From Terebella lapidaria (taxonomy: Eukaryota; Annelida; Polychaeta; Terebellida; Terebellidae), in NCBI GenBank assembly GCA_949152475.1, contig OX424570.1, forward strand, positions 17,790,694-17,854,693: a DNA stretch of 64,000 bases, given 5' to 3'. Shown piece after piece: positions 10,366 to 21,460 of the stretch. The first letter of the stretch is position 1; every line of letters begins with the position of its first letter. The notes beneath the pieces were generated by a model. It was not told the origin of the DNA and searched no databases. It worked only from the letters and a program-made list of their open reading frames with translations. Made by a program: the position numbers and the translations under genes.

Positions 10366-11252
10366 ATTCTATTCAATTTAACACCCGCTATAGCAATATC
10401 ATAACGTGACATATCTACGCGTCTTCCAGAAGGGTGCAATACGATGTATTTTGTTTTATTGGCGTTCAAAGAAAGTTGATTAGCACAGAACCATCTATAT
10501 AAACTATTGATATTATTATTACCATCTCTGAATAGAGTTTGGATATCTCTGTTTGAAGAATATACCGTCGTATCATCCGCAAAAGAAAGAATATTATCGC
10601 TACATGCATTACTGATGTCGTTTACATATAATAGATAAAGGAGGGGACCCAAGATTGACCCCTGAGGTACACCGCAAGAAACATTAGTTTTGTTAGAATT
10701 TTCACCGTCGAAATATACAAATTGTTCACGTCCAGAAAGGTAACTTTGAAACCAACGAAGAACTACCCCCCTAATTCCATAATTGTATAACTTGTTAAAT
10801 AAAATATCATGATTTATAACATCGAATGCTTTAGATAAATCGCAGAATATACCTAGTGTATATGCTGGATGGGGACAATTAGTGGCTTCAGCGCAATTAT
10901 TTAACAAATGAAGGGTTGGATGAATGGTAGAATGTTTAGGACGAAATCCGTACTGGTGCTTAAACAGAATACTGTGCGATTCAAGATAAGACGCTAATTT
11001 AGTATACATTATTTTTTCAAGGAGTTTAGACATTGACGGCAGAAGGCTAACGGGTCTATAATTATTGAAACAAGAGGGGTCAGAAGACTTGAATATCGGG
11101 ATAACTCTAGCTAATTTCATTTGGTCCGGAAAAACCCCTGACTGAAGGGATTGGTTTATTATATGGGTAATGGGTTCACAGATTATCTCGATTGTTTCTT
11201 TTAATAGTTTAGTTGAAATTTCATCATGCCCATAGCTGGATTTATTTTTCAA
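10366..11252 (-). pseudogene. LINE ORF2, reverse transcriptase fingers-palm
   Basis: The open frame shows RT blocks in order: YGHDEISTKLLK, VIPIFKSSDPSCFNNYRPVS (block 2), YGFRPKHST, FCDLSKAFDVINHDIL (block with catalytic Asp), GVPQGSILGPLL, and FADDTTVYSS with the catalytic DD. It ends where the CACTA-like element interrupts it. The upstream endonuclease is absent, so this is a dead copy although the RT block itself is open. Confidence 0.9.
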
Positions 11253-11845
11253 TTTACTCGCTGTAAATTGGCAACTATATCTCTAGGTTGACCGTCTCGA
11301 GTAGATCGAAGCCTGTGACACCTGGAGATCCGCATGCTACTAGCATCTTCTATATCCAGGTCATTCTCGAATAACTCGTACAAGGCAGTTCTGATGTCAT
11401 CCTCCGTTTCATTCTCTTTCTCCTCAAATCCAGAGAAAACAAGGGCTTCTCTCATACCATAAGCTTCTAGTCGTATCGTTCTTTCTTTGTTTTCCCTACA
11501 CATCTGCCTAAGGGCCTTCATTGTTTTATCTTGTTGCTGAGAGTCATTTTCAAGACGGGATATTTTCACATTCAGATCCTGGACTTCTGTTGCTAATGAC
11601 TGAGTGGCGAAACTGATGCTTTTTTCGATTTCCTTGTGGAATTCCTCTTTGACATCATGCACTGCTTTTTCTATCATAGAATCAAGTTTGCTTCCCAGAC
11701 TTTCAATAATATCATCTTTTAGTCTCACAGCCCAGTCAGGCATTTCATCAACGTTTGACTTACTTTGGGCGGATCTGGTTTTTGTTGACATGACTGGTGT
11801 GGTGGGTACGGCTGTTGAGATCGTGTTGTTATTGTTGTTCTTCAA
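11249..11845 (-). CDS. LINE ORF1-type nucleic-acid chaperone, C-terminally cut
   Basis: 198 codons from an ATG at 11845. A low-complexity N-terminus (five Asn in a row) precedes a long coiled coil (residues ~45-130, heptads rich in E, K, L), then RLEAYGMREALVFSGFEEKE, the start of an RRM-like fold as in L1/CR1 ORF1p, ending CHRLRSTRDGQPRD. It runs straight into the deletion junction. It would bind LINE RNA in a ribonucleoprotein if expressed. Confidence 0.7.
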   Translation of the reverse strand: MKNNNNNTISTAVPTTPVMSTKTRSAQSKSNVDEMPDWAVRLKDDIIESLGSKLDSMIEKAVHDVKEEFHKEIEKSISFATQSLATEVQDLNVKISRLENDSQQQDKTMKALRQMCRENKERTIRLEAYGMREALVFSGFEEKENETEDDIRTALYELFENDLDIEDASSMRISRCHRLRSTRDGQPRDIVANLQRVN

Positions 11846-11989
11846 TGTCGACGTAATTCAGGTCAGTCACAGGTGCGTGACGGCGTGTGCAGGAAACAAC
11901 AGAGTTAGAATGGTCCGATACATATGCTGGTTCATGAGCACTCATGCATGCAAAATGGCTCCGATATTTCACACTGGTGTAGATTCAAC

Positions 11990-12150
11990 ACTGATATAAA
12001 TCCTAGTTTTGCATGATATATCCAACACAAATAGTATTTTAGAATGCATTACGATGATCTTTATGACAATATCCCATTCCAGGCGAGTTTTTATGTCTCC
12101 TTATTGCATTTAGTAACACATAATCATGGAATCCTGAGGAGCCTGTACGT
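11990..12150. other. nothing recognised
   Basis: Short AT-rich spacer between the LINE 5' end and a hairpin. Confidence 0.4.
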
Positions 12151-12153
12151 GTG

Positions 12154-12254
12154 AAATAATACACTGTTACTGAGGCGATATACACGATATCATGCCGAGC
12201 GTCAGCGAGGCGTGATGATCGTGTATATCGCCGAGGGGTGACAGTGTATTATTT
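12154..12254. repeat. hairpin with ~43-bp arms
   Basis: Arms 12154-12196 and 12209-12254 are imperfect reverse complements (AAATAATACACTGT against ACAGTGTATTATTT; GGCGATATACACGAT against ATCGTGTATATCGCC), around a ~12-base loop. A fold-back element remnant. Confidence 0.75.
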
Positions 12255-12259
12255 GTCAT

Positions 12260-12990
12260 ACATACCGAGTAAAACCGATTGTTTTTATTGCCAAAAACGA
12301 CCAGAACCTCCCCAAATAATGTGGATTGGTCCTCATATCGCCCCTAGAGCGGGATATGAACAATGGACTCGCCCGTCGCGCTTCACCTCAGCATGGCCTG
12401 TACATGTGAGACATTCGTCTGCTCCGGGCGTCTGCTCAACACGTAAGAGCAATACATAACCTAAACTAGGCGGCGCCAGTGTTACCTGGTATCGACACCA
12501 TTTTTATGTTCTATATCCTGGATATGATAAGGGAGTGAATTTCGTTTGTTAACACAACTCCTAGTAATGCCATACAAGGCTATAAACGTTAAATTTGTTG
12601 TGCGCCTTCTACGTGCGAATGATACATTGAATACATCTAGACTGATCATTGATTTCGTCATTCCAGTCATACATCCGTATTATTGAAAATTATACTTATA
12701 TCACCAACCCTCCTGTTAGGTCGCTGCTTCGACACCTATCGTCAAATGGATATGGGTTCAGTATGAACACCACAAACATATTGCAACATGTTATCTATAT
12801 AATTCTGCCTCGACCCACAGTGTGCCGTCAACCGAATTAACTTTCGGCAATGATAACAATGACTCAAGCAAACAAACACGTGTTGTGGTTTTGGCATACA
12901 CAGTTTGTACACTTGTAGTTGTTGTTGGCTGGTTCCACGCATGAAGGCGCAATATCGCCTCGTGGGATTTTCCATATAACACACTCTCTC
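12260..12990. other. no gene seen
   Basis: Short frames on both strands without splice context or recognisable domains. Confidence 0.4.
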
Positions 12991-14340
12991 TAGGTATGTA
13001 TAAATGTGTCTTTACCGCATGCTTGGCAGTATATCTTTAGTGTACATCAGTACAACAATAAATACAGATATACCCTTAGTTGTGAAACATAATAAATACC
13101 TTCAGTGTACATCAGTACAATACTCATCAGGTATATGAGTTAAAGATGTAATAAACATAGATATACCCTTTGTTGGGAAGCATAATGAATATCTTTAGTG
13201 TACATCAGTACAACACTTATCAGGTATATGAGATAAAGATGTAATGAATATAGATATACCCTTAGTTGGGAAACATAATAAATATATTCGGTGTATATCA
13301 GTACAACACTTATCAGGTATATGAGATAAAGATGTAATGAATATTAGTTGGGAAACATATTTGGTGTACATCAGTACAGCACTTATCAAGTATATGAGAT
13401 AAAGATGTAATAAATATAGATATACCCTTCGTTGGGAAACATAATAAATATCTTTTGTGTACATCAGTACAACACTTATCAGGTATATGAGATAAAGATG
13501 TAATAAATATAGATATACACTTAGTTGGGAAACATAATACATATCTTCAGTGTACATCAGTACAATACTTATTAAGTATATGAGATAAAGATGTAATGTA
13601 TATAGATATACCCTTAGTTGGGAAACATAATAAATATCTTTGGTGTACATCAGTACAACACGTATCAGGTATATAAGATAAAAATGCCATGAATATAAAT
13701 ATATCCTTGGTTGGAAAACATAATAAATGCCTTTGGTGTACATCAGTACAACCCTCAACTGGTATATGAAATAAAGATGCAATGAATAGGAATATATATC
13801 CTTAGTTGGAAAGCATAATAAGTGCCTTTGGTATACATCAGTACAATACTTATCAGGTATATGAGATAAAGAGGCAAGAGATATGAATATACCCTTAGTT
13901 GGGAAACACAATAAATATCTTTTGTGTGCATGAGTACTACACACATCAGTTATTATGAGATTAAAGATTGAACAATTTTAGTAGGCCCTCAGTTGGGAAA
14001 CATTTTGTATTACAAGTGGGAAATAGTATATAACAAATAGCTGGCATATATTTTAATACAAGCCAGTAGAGCTGTTCATAGTTTCAGTAATTGTAGGTGA
14101 ACCATTGGTTAGGAAAACATAATAAATTACAAATGGATGTATTTATATCTTAGGTATGAATTGTGTTAATTATATGAAGTTATAGTTTCAATACCTGCAA
14201 CAATACCTCAGGTGGGGAAACTTAACTAATAATTACAGACTTTTATTTCAATATTTATGGTACTCACCAGTAAAACAGTTCTCAGATTCAATAACCATAA
14301 ATATACCCTCTAGTTGGGAAACTCATAAATGCCATGTGGG
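12990..14340. repeat. ~93-bp tandem satellite, about 10 clear units then decaying
   Basis: Units carry ttagttgggaaacataat, then tgtacatcagtacaacac, then ggtatatgagataaagatgt. The word tacatcagtaca recurs near 13042, 13101, 13200, 13366, 13458, 13552, 13645, 13738 and 13830. Copies from ~13960 on are more diverged. The long minus-strand open frame here is an effect of repeat length divisible by three, not a gene. Confidence 0.85.
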
Positions 14341-14369
14341 GATATTTGATACAAATTGATTTATTGTAT

Positions 14370-14965
14370 TAAAATGGGGTTTGTTTCGAGTTTCTAAATT
14401 TTTTTCATGGGTTGTTGGGCAGGTGCATACTAATTTCATCAGGTGTACAGTAGAAACAACTACATTTAATACTCTGTCTGCCCCTGATGACACCAGTGTG
14501 TCTTCTGATAAAGTGATTGGTCGGGTTTGTTTCTATTGCAAAATGTTGTATGTTTGTTATTGGAATCATCAAAATTTGGCTGTATTGGTGGTAATAGATC
14601 GATACTTACATTCATACCACTGAGCCGGTGTCACTGCTGGTGAACGTTAAGTCTGTCCCCGAGGATACCATCAACTCAGTAGCCTTTTGGCTTGTGATTA
14701 TGTACTTGTCATATATCTATTCCATGGGGTTTGTTTCGAGTTTCTAAATTATTTTCATAGGTTGTTGGGCAGGTGTATACTAATTCCATCAGGTGTACAT
14801 TAGAAACAACTACATTCACCACTCTGTCTGCCCTTGATGACGCCAGTGTGTCTTTTGATAAAGTTATTGGTCGGGTTTTGTTTCTATTGCAAAATGTTGT
14901 ATGTTTGTTATTGGAATCATCAAAATTTGGCTGTATTGGTGGTGATAGATCGATACTTACATACA
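14370..14965 (+). repeat. 362-bp dispersed repeat, one full and one partial unit
   Basis: A full unit (about 14370-14725) is followed by a partial one (14726-14965). Shared words are catggggtttgtttcgag, ccatcaggtgtaca, cccctgatgacgccagtg and ggtaatagatcgatact. The pair is embedded in degenerate 93-bp satellite, which resumes after 14960 (tacatcagtaca). The same family recurs at 18.1, 30.5, 34.2, 39.6-41.0, 48.4 and 61.5 kb. Confidence 0.85.
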
Positions 14966-15580
14966 TCAGTACAATAAATTGTTAGTTCAGTGTAGTTAAG
15001 GTTTCAATAATATCAATATCTTTGGGTGAGAGATATTTACAGTGGAATCTGTTTTTTATCTGTGTACTTCAATATCCAGTTGACAGATATGTGAGGTCAA
15101 AGGTTGAATGTCTGATAAAAGAATCCTAACTGATATGGACACATAAGACATATTAAGGTATGTAGGTGTATCCATATCTTTTATATACATCATACATCAG
15201 TATAACATATCGCAAGTTTGGTGCAGTTGTATATTCAATAGTTGTGGAAATATCCTTAAGGGAGAGATTTTGAGTCTAGTTATATCTATATTCTTGTTGT
15301 GTACTGCAAAACCCAGTTGACAGTTTTGTGAAGTCATAGGTTGGATATATATATACTTTTTTCTTTGCTATGAACATATCAAATAGGTATGTGTGCTAGA
15401 AACTGACAGACATTTTAGCATTAACAAAAAACATCAGAAGTGGAGTTTAACATTAACAAAAAACATCAGAAGTAGAGTATTTATGGACATGATCTTGTAG
15501 GTCAAAAGGCTCATTGGGAGTAGGGAAACCTCACATTGTTATGACTGGGGAATAAGAATAAAGTACAGGTGGTATTGTGA
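14966..15580. other. degenerate satellite remnants, no gene
   Basis: Scattered tacatcagta words show that diverged 93-bp units continue. A ~33-bp direct duplication containing cattaacaaaaaacatcaga occurs near 15417 and 15450. Confidence 0.5.
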
Positions 15581-15581
15581 A

Positions 15582-16656
15582 GTGACTTTGACATTGACAT
15601 CAAGAAAGTTCATGCATTCAGAATTCATCTTCCCAAAAGGCCTCGGGGAACTTCTCTTCCAATTCATTGATTGTCTCCACTGTAGAGACATTGTCAGAAA
15701 ATTCTTTCAGGAATATCCTCCCATCATATGTCCAGGTGTCTTTAATATTTTCTTTTCTTTAAGAACCCTGGCTTTTCTTGCAAGTTTTGCCCTTATCTTG
15801 GTCAGATCTTCATTTATGAATATGCCTGAACCCTTTAGGCGCCTCCTTGCTCGGATGATCATGTTTTTAGTGTGGTGGGTGGTGAATTTTACAATGGTCG
15901 CTCGAGGTTTGACGGAGTGTGGACCCCAACACGGTGGCATCCTAGGATTTCCCAAGGCTGCAGTTTTATCTGAAGTTTTGAGCTGATCATGTCCCTCACC
16001 TTGTTGATGGTGTCATCGTTTGGGGTTGTGCTGAGATGGTTGATGACGATTGGGTCGTCAGCAGTGCTGCTTTCGGTGTTGGTTACTGTGTCGGTGTCAG
16101 GATTGCTGTTGTTGATTGGGTCTGTGTCGGAGGTGGGTGTTGAATTCGAAGGATTGCCCGTAGGTACGAGCTCGGGGAGGCTTGTTATTCTGATTAGGTT
16201 ACGGCGGAAGTATTGTTCCATTTTATCTATTTTTTGTTCTAGTTCAAGAATTTTGGCATCTCTGATTTTGATTTGTTTCGCGAACTGCACATCGAGGTCG
16301 AGAGATTGGGCCAACAATAGAGACATCATGAGACCAGCAGTTACAGGAGCGGATGGATCTACACCTTCTAGTGCCTTCTCAACGGCAGATTTGGTATCGG
16401 CTTCGGGAGTGTGTTGGATCGTTGAAAGCAAACAGAATGGCGAGTACCTCATTCTTTTGAGATCTTGGACTTGGGCAGCAGTACCTGGTGAGTCACGATC
16501 ACGCTTGGTCGTTTGTTCAACAGATTCATCGGTGGTCAGGTCCGCCATTGTTGATTGTTGGTTTGTGGTTATGGTGCAAGAGCTGGTAGAATCCGGGTAC
16601 GTGATCAGTTCGGCTATCCAATTTAGACAGTATCTATGTACTTTTGTCGAAAGCAC
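15582..16656 (-). pseudogene. LINE ORF1 remnant (second LINE family)
   Basis: A minus-strand frame begins at an internal Met near 16548 (MADLTTDESVEQTTKRDRD). It has a coiled coil (AKILELEQKIDKMEQYF), a Thr/Asn/Ser-rich linker, then KLQIKLQPWEILGCHRVG, the usual ORF1p RRM/CTD entry. After a frameshift near 15890-15955 the CTD continues in another frame (KPRATIVKFTTHHTKNMI, RRRLKGSGIFINEDL), a strong ORF1p signature. A second shift follows near 15710. No RT follows it in the minus direction, so only the 5' part of the LINE remains. It is unrelated in sequence to the LINE at 7.4-12 kb. Confidence 0.8.
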
Positions 16657-16847
16657 ACATATATTTCTCGTTGCTCACAAAAAATTAATCATGCTAAACA
16701 CTAATGTCCACCGTTTGGCCACTTTGGCGAGAGAAAATTTACATTTGGATTGCCGCCATTACAACCGGAAGTAGTGAATGATGAGCCCTGAGGTGTTCAT
16801 ATATGATACAGGATAAGTTTTGTGACGGTACGGTAAATATTTTCTGT

Positions 16848-16952
16848 CCAGACGTGGTGCGAACTTTCCCGCCACGGCGCAAATATTCCCGCTAGGACGC
16901 AAGGTTTCCCGCTGCTGCGCAAACTTTCCTGCCACTGCGCAAACGTCATCGT
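16848..16952. repeat. ~22-bp GC-rich minisatellite, 5 units
   Basis: Variants of gcgcaaactttcccgccact recur five times in an otherwise AT-rich region. Confidence 0.65.
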
Positions 16953-17022
16953 TCATATCTGTGGCTTCAATACACATTGGACACGAACTCACAAATACCA
17001 CAACAATGAGAGTAGTATTGTA

Positions 17023-18001
17023 CCGGGGTTTCCCGTAATATGACCCATCCGATTTATGGCCCATGGTGTATCTTTCGGGAAAAAATCCCCAAAGATGGCC
17101 CATGGGCGATAACTCGGATTCATTTTTTTAAAATTTTTGGTGATGTGATTTTTCCTATCACGTATTTTCGATGAAAATTTAAACGATTTATTGAACATGG
17201 ATATATTCCATCAAACATGTGTTAAGTTTTTACATCATGAAACTGTCACAGGGGCGTCAAAATCACAAGGGTGACTGCTACGCTTATTGGCTTGAAATAG
17301 GGGCGTACTGGCGCCAAAATCTCAATTCAATGTGAGGAAAAATGGGGTACATTATCGATAGTCACAAAATAGTTGTGTCTCTGTAGTTAGACCCGACTTG
17401 CCTTATACGGATATTCCAATTTCCAAGAGTTAATCAGGCATGGCTAAAATCAATCAATATTCATAGGAGCTGATCAGCGTTGACCAGTAGGATGACCAAG
17501 TCACTGACTGTGCTATGCATGAATGGTTTCCTCACATTAGGGCGTGAAATGCAAGTCGGGTCTTTACTGAACGACTCCAACCAATTTGCCATAGTCGCCG
17601 GTACCCCATTTGCCCCGCAGAAAGTTTAAAGTAAAACAGTATAGTTACTTTAGGCCTAAACTATATGTACATGTATTACTTGTACTATAATATTCCGTGT
17701 GAAATATGTAACTGTAATAATTAGAAGTTAATGGTATACCGAGGTGTGTATATTTTCACCGATGCGCAATTTATATCTATCGGTGAGATTTCTTTTTCTA
17801 TTGCCTGATGTTTCTCTGGTATAAACATGCTTTTCAAAACTAAACATACATCCGTCATATATTCAGTATTTTGGCGATGTATTGGTGGAAAACGTTTTTT
17901 TCCGAAAGATCGCCCATGGGCCATAATTCGGATTCGATTTTTATTTGATGAGATGCTGTTTTCTGAAAGATCGCTCAAGGCCATATTACGGAAAACCCCG
18001 G
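17023..18001. mobile_element. TA-flanked non-autonomous DNA element (979 bp)
   Basis: The terminal inverted repeats begin CCGGGGTTTYCCGTAATATG and extend in diverged form through a shared ggcccatgggcgat block. Both ends are flanked by TA (17021-17022 and 18002-18003), the Tc1/mariner-type target. Inside is a second inverted pair: gacccgacttgc at ~17389 against gcaagtcgggtc at ~17550, with further matching outside it (tgtgaggaaa and aatggggtac). No transposase was recognised. Confidence 0.7.
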
Positions 18002-18145
18002 TAGTAGAGTGAACGCCACCGAGGTGTTCACTTCTCGCAATGGAAGGTAATGATCCCATATGCATTCGAAATATGAGCAAGAATGATAAAATTTGAAAAA
18101 TATTTTTCAAATTTGAATATTCTCAGAAATGAAACTACATAAACC

Positions 18146-18535
18146 ATGGGGTTTGTTTCGAATTTCTAAATTATTTTCATAGGTTGTTAGGCAATTGTAT
18201 ACAAATTCCATCAGGTGTTCAGTAGAAACAACTACATTCACCACACTGTCTGCCCCTGATGACGCCAGTGTGTCTTTGGATATACTATTTGGTCGGGCTT
18301 GTTCATATTGCAAAATGTTATATTTTACGTTTTTTATTGACATCATCAAAATCTTACTGTATCGGTTGTAATAGATTGATACTTACATTCCAGAAATGAA
18401 ACTACATTTCACACACTTACTGCCTTGATAACGCCAGTGTGTCTTGCAGAATGTTGTATTTTACGGTTGCTATTGGCATCATCAAAATCTAGTTGTATTT
18501 GAGGAAATAAATTAATACTTACAATTGTAGCGTGT
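18146..18535 (+). repeat. 362-bp repeat family, left part of a copy split by the Gypsy element
   Basis: A unit from 18146 to ~18390 is followed by a shorter partial unit up to aatacttacaat at 18535, exactly where the LTR element begins. The interrupted unit resumes at 30478. Confidence 0.85.
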
Positions 18536-19233
18536 AGGTGTTTAGTGTATGTTGGTGGCGTGAGTGACACACGTACAGCTTTGTAGTTATTTGTGAAATG
18601 TCAAATAAAACGTGGACATAAATGCTCTTTCATACAAATTATTTATTCATAGCACACTAAGTTATAAAATACAAAGACTAAAACTCAAGATCCTGGCGGT
18701 CAACGCCCCTCTATGGCAAACTAGCTGGAACTAAAATCCGCCTTGCCTGATAGGTTAAAATCGGCTGTCCAGCACCCGTAGCCTAGGCTATGGTCCAGCA
18801 AGTGGTCCGGCAATTGGACCAGCACGCGTAGGCCTACGTTATGGTCCAGCAATTAAGTATCCGGCAACTCCGGCTATGGTCAGCAGCGAGCGTCAGTGTA
18901 GATCTCTGGGGGTCCAGCGGGCGATCTGACTGTCAGCCAGTAGGTCGGCCTTTTATAAGCCCAAGTGCATGGCCCATCTCGTTTTGGCGCCGTTCCCCTT
19001 ACCCCGCAATTGAACTGACACCTGACGGATAATGCCACTGTGATGCTCCCTGGTGGGCTAGTGGAAAACTACATCTAACATGGCAGAAAACTGCCGGCAA
19101 CCCTGCCCCAAACCAATAACAACCTGACAAGAACTCCGTAGGCGATGTCACCCCTTCTGGTAAGTACATTTTTAGCCATACAACTTGGCTGCGCCACTGT
19201 AAATTAAATACCGGCTTTGGCGCAATCGTCACA
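18536..19233 (-). repeat. 3' LTR of the Gypsy element (698 bp)
   Basis: It is bounded by TG and CA in element orientation. It carries TATAAAA (near 18951) and AATAAA (near 18645) on the minus strand and matches 26130 onward. Confidence 0.9.
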
Positions 19234-19465
19234 CTGCCCTCAACAAAATAAAAGTTCGTCCCGAACTGTTCACAAACACAAAAATCAAATGGGGAACTGT
19301 CCACTACAAAATTAAATCACAGTCCGTGTGCGTGAAGGTTCCTTTTTAGTTGAGAGTCTGAGTAGAGGCGGTGCGAAGACAGGTTGGCGGTCGTGGATCT
19401 GGGGTCCAGGACGACTCAAGACGGTAAGTCGTACCATCTGGGAGCACAGCCTCCTCCCGGCACAA

Positions 19466-19836
19466 CAGGTTTCCGGGTCGTTGGGTGAAGCTCACCCTCG
19501 GGTTTGCCCCCAGTGCCTGAGCCCTGTATGCTCACAGAACCGCTCCGACCGCCGACGGCTCTCTCAAGCTGAGCGCCTGGCAAAAACTTGCACTGGGGTC
19601 GGGGCGGCATGTCAAGGGGTATAACCCGTAGTTGTGGCTGACCCGGCACACCAGGTTTCCGGGTCGTTGGGTGAAGATCACCCTCGGGTTTGCCACCAGT
19701 GCCTGAGCCCCGTATGCTCACAGAACGGCTCCGACCGCCGACGGCTCTCTCAAGCTGGGCGCCTGGCAAAAACTTGCCCTGGGGTCGCGACGGGGTCGGG
19801 GCGGCATGTCAAGGGGTATAACCCGTAGTTGTGGCT
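19466..19836. repeat. 186-bp tandem duplication within the Gypsy element
   Basis: Two units, 19466-19651 and 19652-~19836, begin caggtttccgggtcgttggg and are nearly identical, apart from a small expansion at the end of the second. They lie near the end of the integrase-side region. Confidence 0.8.
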
Positions 19837-21460
19837 GCCTCAGGGGAGGTGCAACCGTCGGTTCAATCCTGGGGGCATCACCAGCCGTCAGAAATCTTCC
19901 CGGTGTTTCGATATGGAACGGGATGGCTGGGGGACTGTTCAAATCTAGCCCCAACGGGTCTGTGCTCGGTGGTGGCGGCTCCAGGGTCAGGGTCGTCTCC
20001 AGGGTCAGACCCTCGCTCGAGCTAGGGCTCCGAACCGCCCTGTCCTGTGTAAGGGTTCCCTCATTCTGATTCTGGCTCAGGTCAAGGGTGTCTTGCCTCT
20101 GGCCTGGGTTCTTGTGAGGGGCGTTCCGGCTCCGGCGCGAGTCTCTGGGAGGGGTGTCCTGCATCCGGTCTTTTGGGGGGGGGGGGGGGGGTTCTGCCAC
20201 CGGTGTGCGCTGCCATGAGGGGCGTCCATGGCCCGGCTGCTTTTCACATTGGGTGGCCTTATCATCCCAATCCCGCAGGGAATCTGGTGCCTTAAGCCAG
20301 CTCTTTGGATGATCTGGTCCATGAAAGACATTCAAATCGTCAACGTGGACCGTGAATGGAGTGGAGGCAGCTGTCTTCTGGATTAGGTAGTTAACCTCCC
20401 CTATTCTTTTCACTAATAGGTAGGGGCCGACAAAGGGGGAGTGAAGTTTACATTGGTTGGCCTGTGGTGGGTAGTACCGGCGCGAAGCAGCCCTCTTGTC
20501 AAAACCTTTCTTTTGTCGGGTAGGTGACTTTGCGAGGGTTTCCCGTGCCCTCTCGTGATTGAGGACCATTGCTGCCTGTACCCATTCCACATACTCGACT
20601 GGGCATTGATAAGGTCGTGGCCACTCTGGTAATGGGAGGGCGAGGTCCAGTGGCAAGCTAGTCTCCCGTCCTAGCATCATCTTGTTTGGCGTGTATCTCG
20701 TACCCTCATTGACATTCGGGCGGTAGGCATTCATGACATAGGGCAGATGATCGTCCCAATCCTCCTGCTGATCTGGGCAAAAGCTTGGACAGGATGGCCA
20801 GCAAGGTCCTGTGAAAAGGTTCCACCTGCCCGTCCGACCTGGGGTGATCATGGTGATAGGGTGCTGTCTTAGAGTCCTTGATGGCGAGGAGTCGATTCAG
20901 TTCCTTCATCAAATCGGAGCGGAACTCTGGTCCCTGGTCTGAATGCAATACTAGGGGTGTCCCAAGACGGAGGTAGATCTCTACAACCAGTGTGTCGGCC
21001 ACTGTCACAGCCTTATGGTCTGACAAGGCGAAGGCTTCTGTCCATTTGGTGAAGTAGTCCGATATGACAAGGATACAGTTATTCCCGCTGGATGATTCTG
21101 TAGGAATGCTTAATATATCCATAGCCATTCTCTCCATCGGACTGCCCACTGGGTTTTGTACTAACAAATGGTCCCGACTCCCTGGACACGTATTCCTAAA
21201 TTGACATGGCTTACATTTCTGACACCATCTTTCTATATCTGATCTCACGCCCGGCCACCACAACCTTACCATCACATTGAAGCTGGTTTTCTGGATGCCC
21301 ACGTGTCCAGCCATACGGTGGTCATGCAAGTTTTCCAGCACATAGCTCCGAGCGGCTGGTGGGGCCACCAACCGCAGCCGCAAATCTGGGTCCCTCTTCA
21401 AAGCACAATTACGGTACAAACAGCCCTCATGCACTTCCAGCTCATCGAATAAGGTCCACA
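19720..21460 (-). pseudogene. Gypsy integrase region (fossil)
   Basis: An HHCC zinc-binding segment (HDHRMAGHVGIQKT ... CQKCKPCQF) precedes a DDE core (MDILSIP, HSDQGPEF and a later Glu). Downstream is a GPY/F-like module (FVGPYLLVKRIGEVNY), then a Pro-rich low-complexity tail. It would insert the cDNA into the genome. It lies downstream of RNase H, as in Gypsy elements. A run of 19-20 G at ~20165-20186 lies within it. Confidence 0.85.

Larger units (their letters stand above)
7423..11990 (-). mobile_element. non-LTR retrotransposon (CR1/L2/Jockey-like LINE), internally deleted and split
   Basis: The minus strand carries, in order, an ORF1-type protein (11845-11249), a reverse transcriptase (11252 to 10366) and, after an inserted DNA transposon, the RT C-terminal region (8521-7840), followed by an untranslated tail ending in (CTA)n. 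The endonuclease and the start of ORF2 are missing: ORF1 is followed within a few bases by the RT palm, so an internal deletion has occurred. The RT has CR1-group hallmarks (FADD, CGVPQGSILGPLLYLLYVNDI-type block). The clade within that group cannot be fixed without a tree. The 5' end is approximate. Confidence 0.85.

Noticed and set aside
13195-13944. 249-codon open frame on the minus strand
   Set aside because: It is the translation of the 93-bp satellite (31 codons per unit) and has no independent support.
14480-14510. CTGATGA in the 362-bp repeat (cccctgatgacgccagtg) as a hammerhead core
   Set aside because: No helix II followed by GAAA fits. The surrounding bases form a simple cacactg/cagtgtg hairpin instead.
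20160-20190. Long poly-G as a functional G-quadruplex
   Set aside because: A homopolymer inside a decayed retroelement. Its length is also prone to sequencing error.
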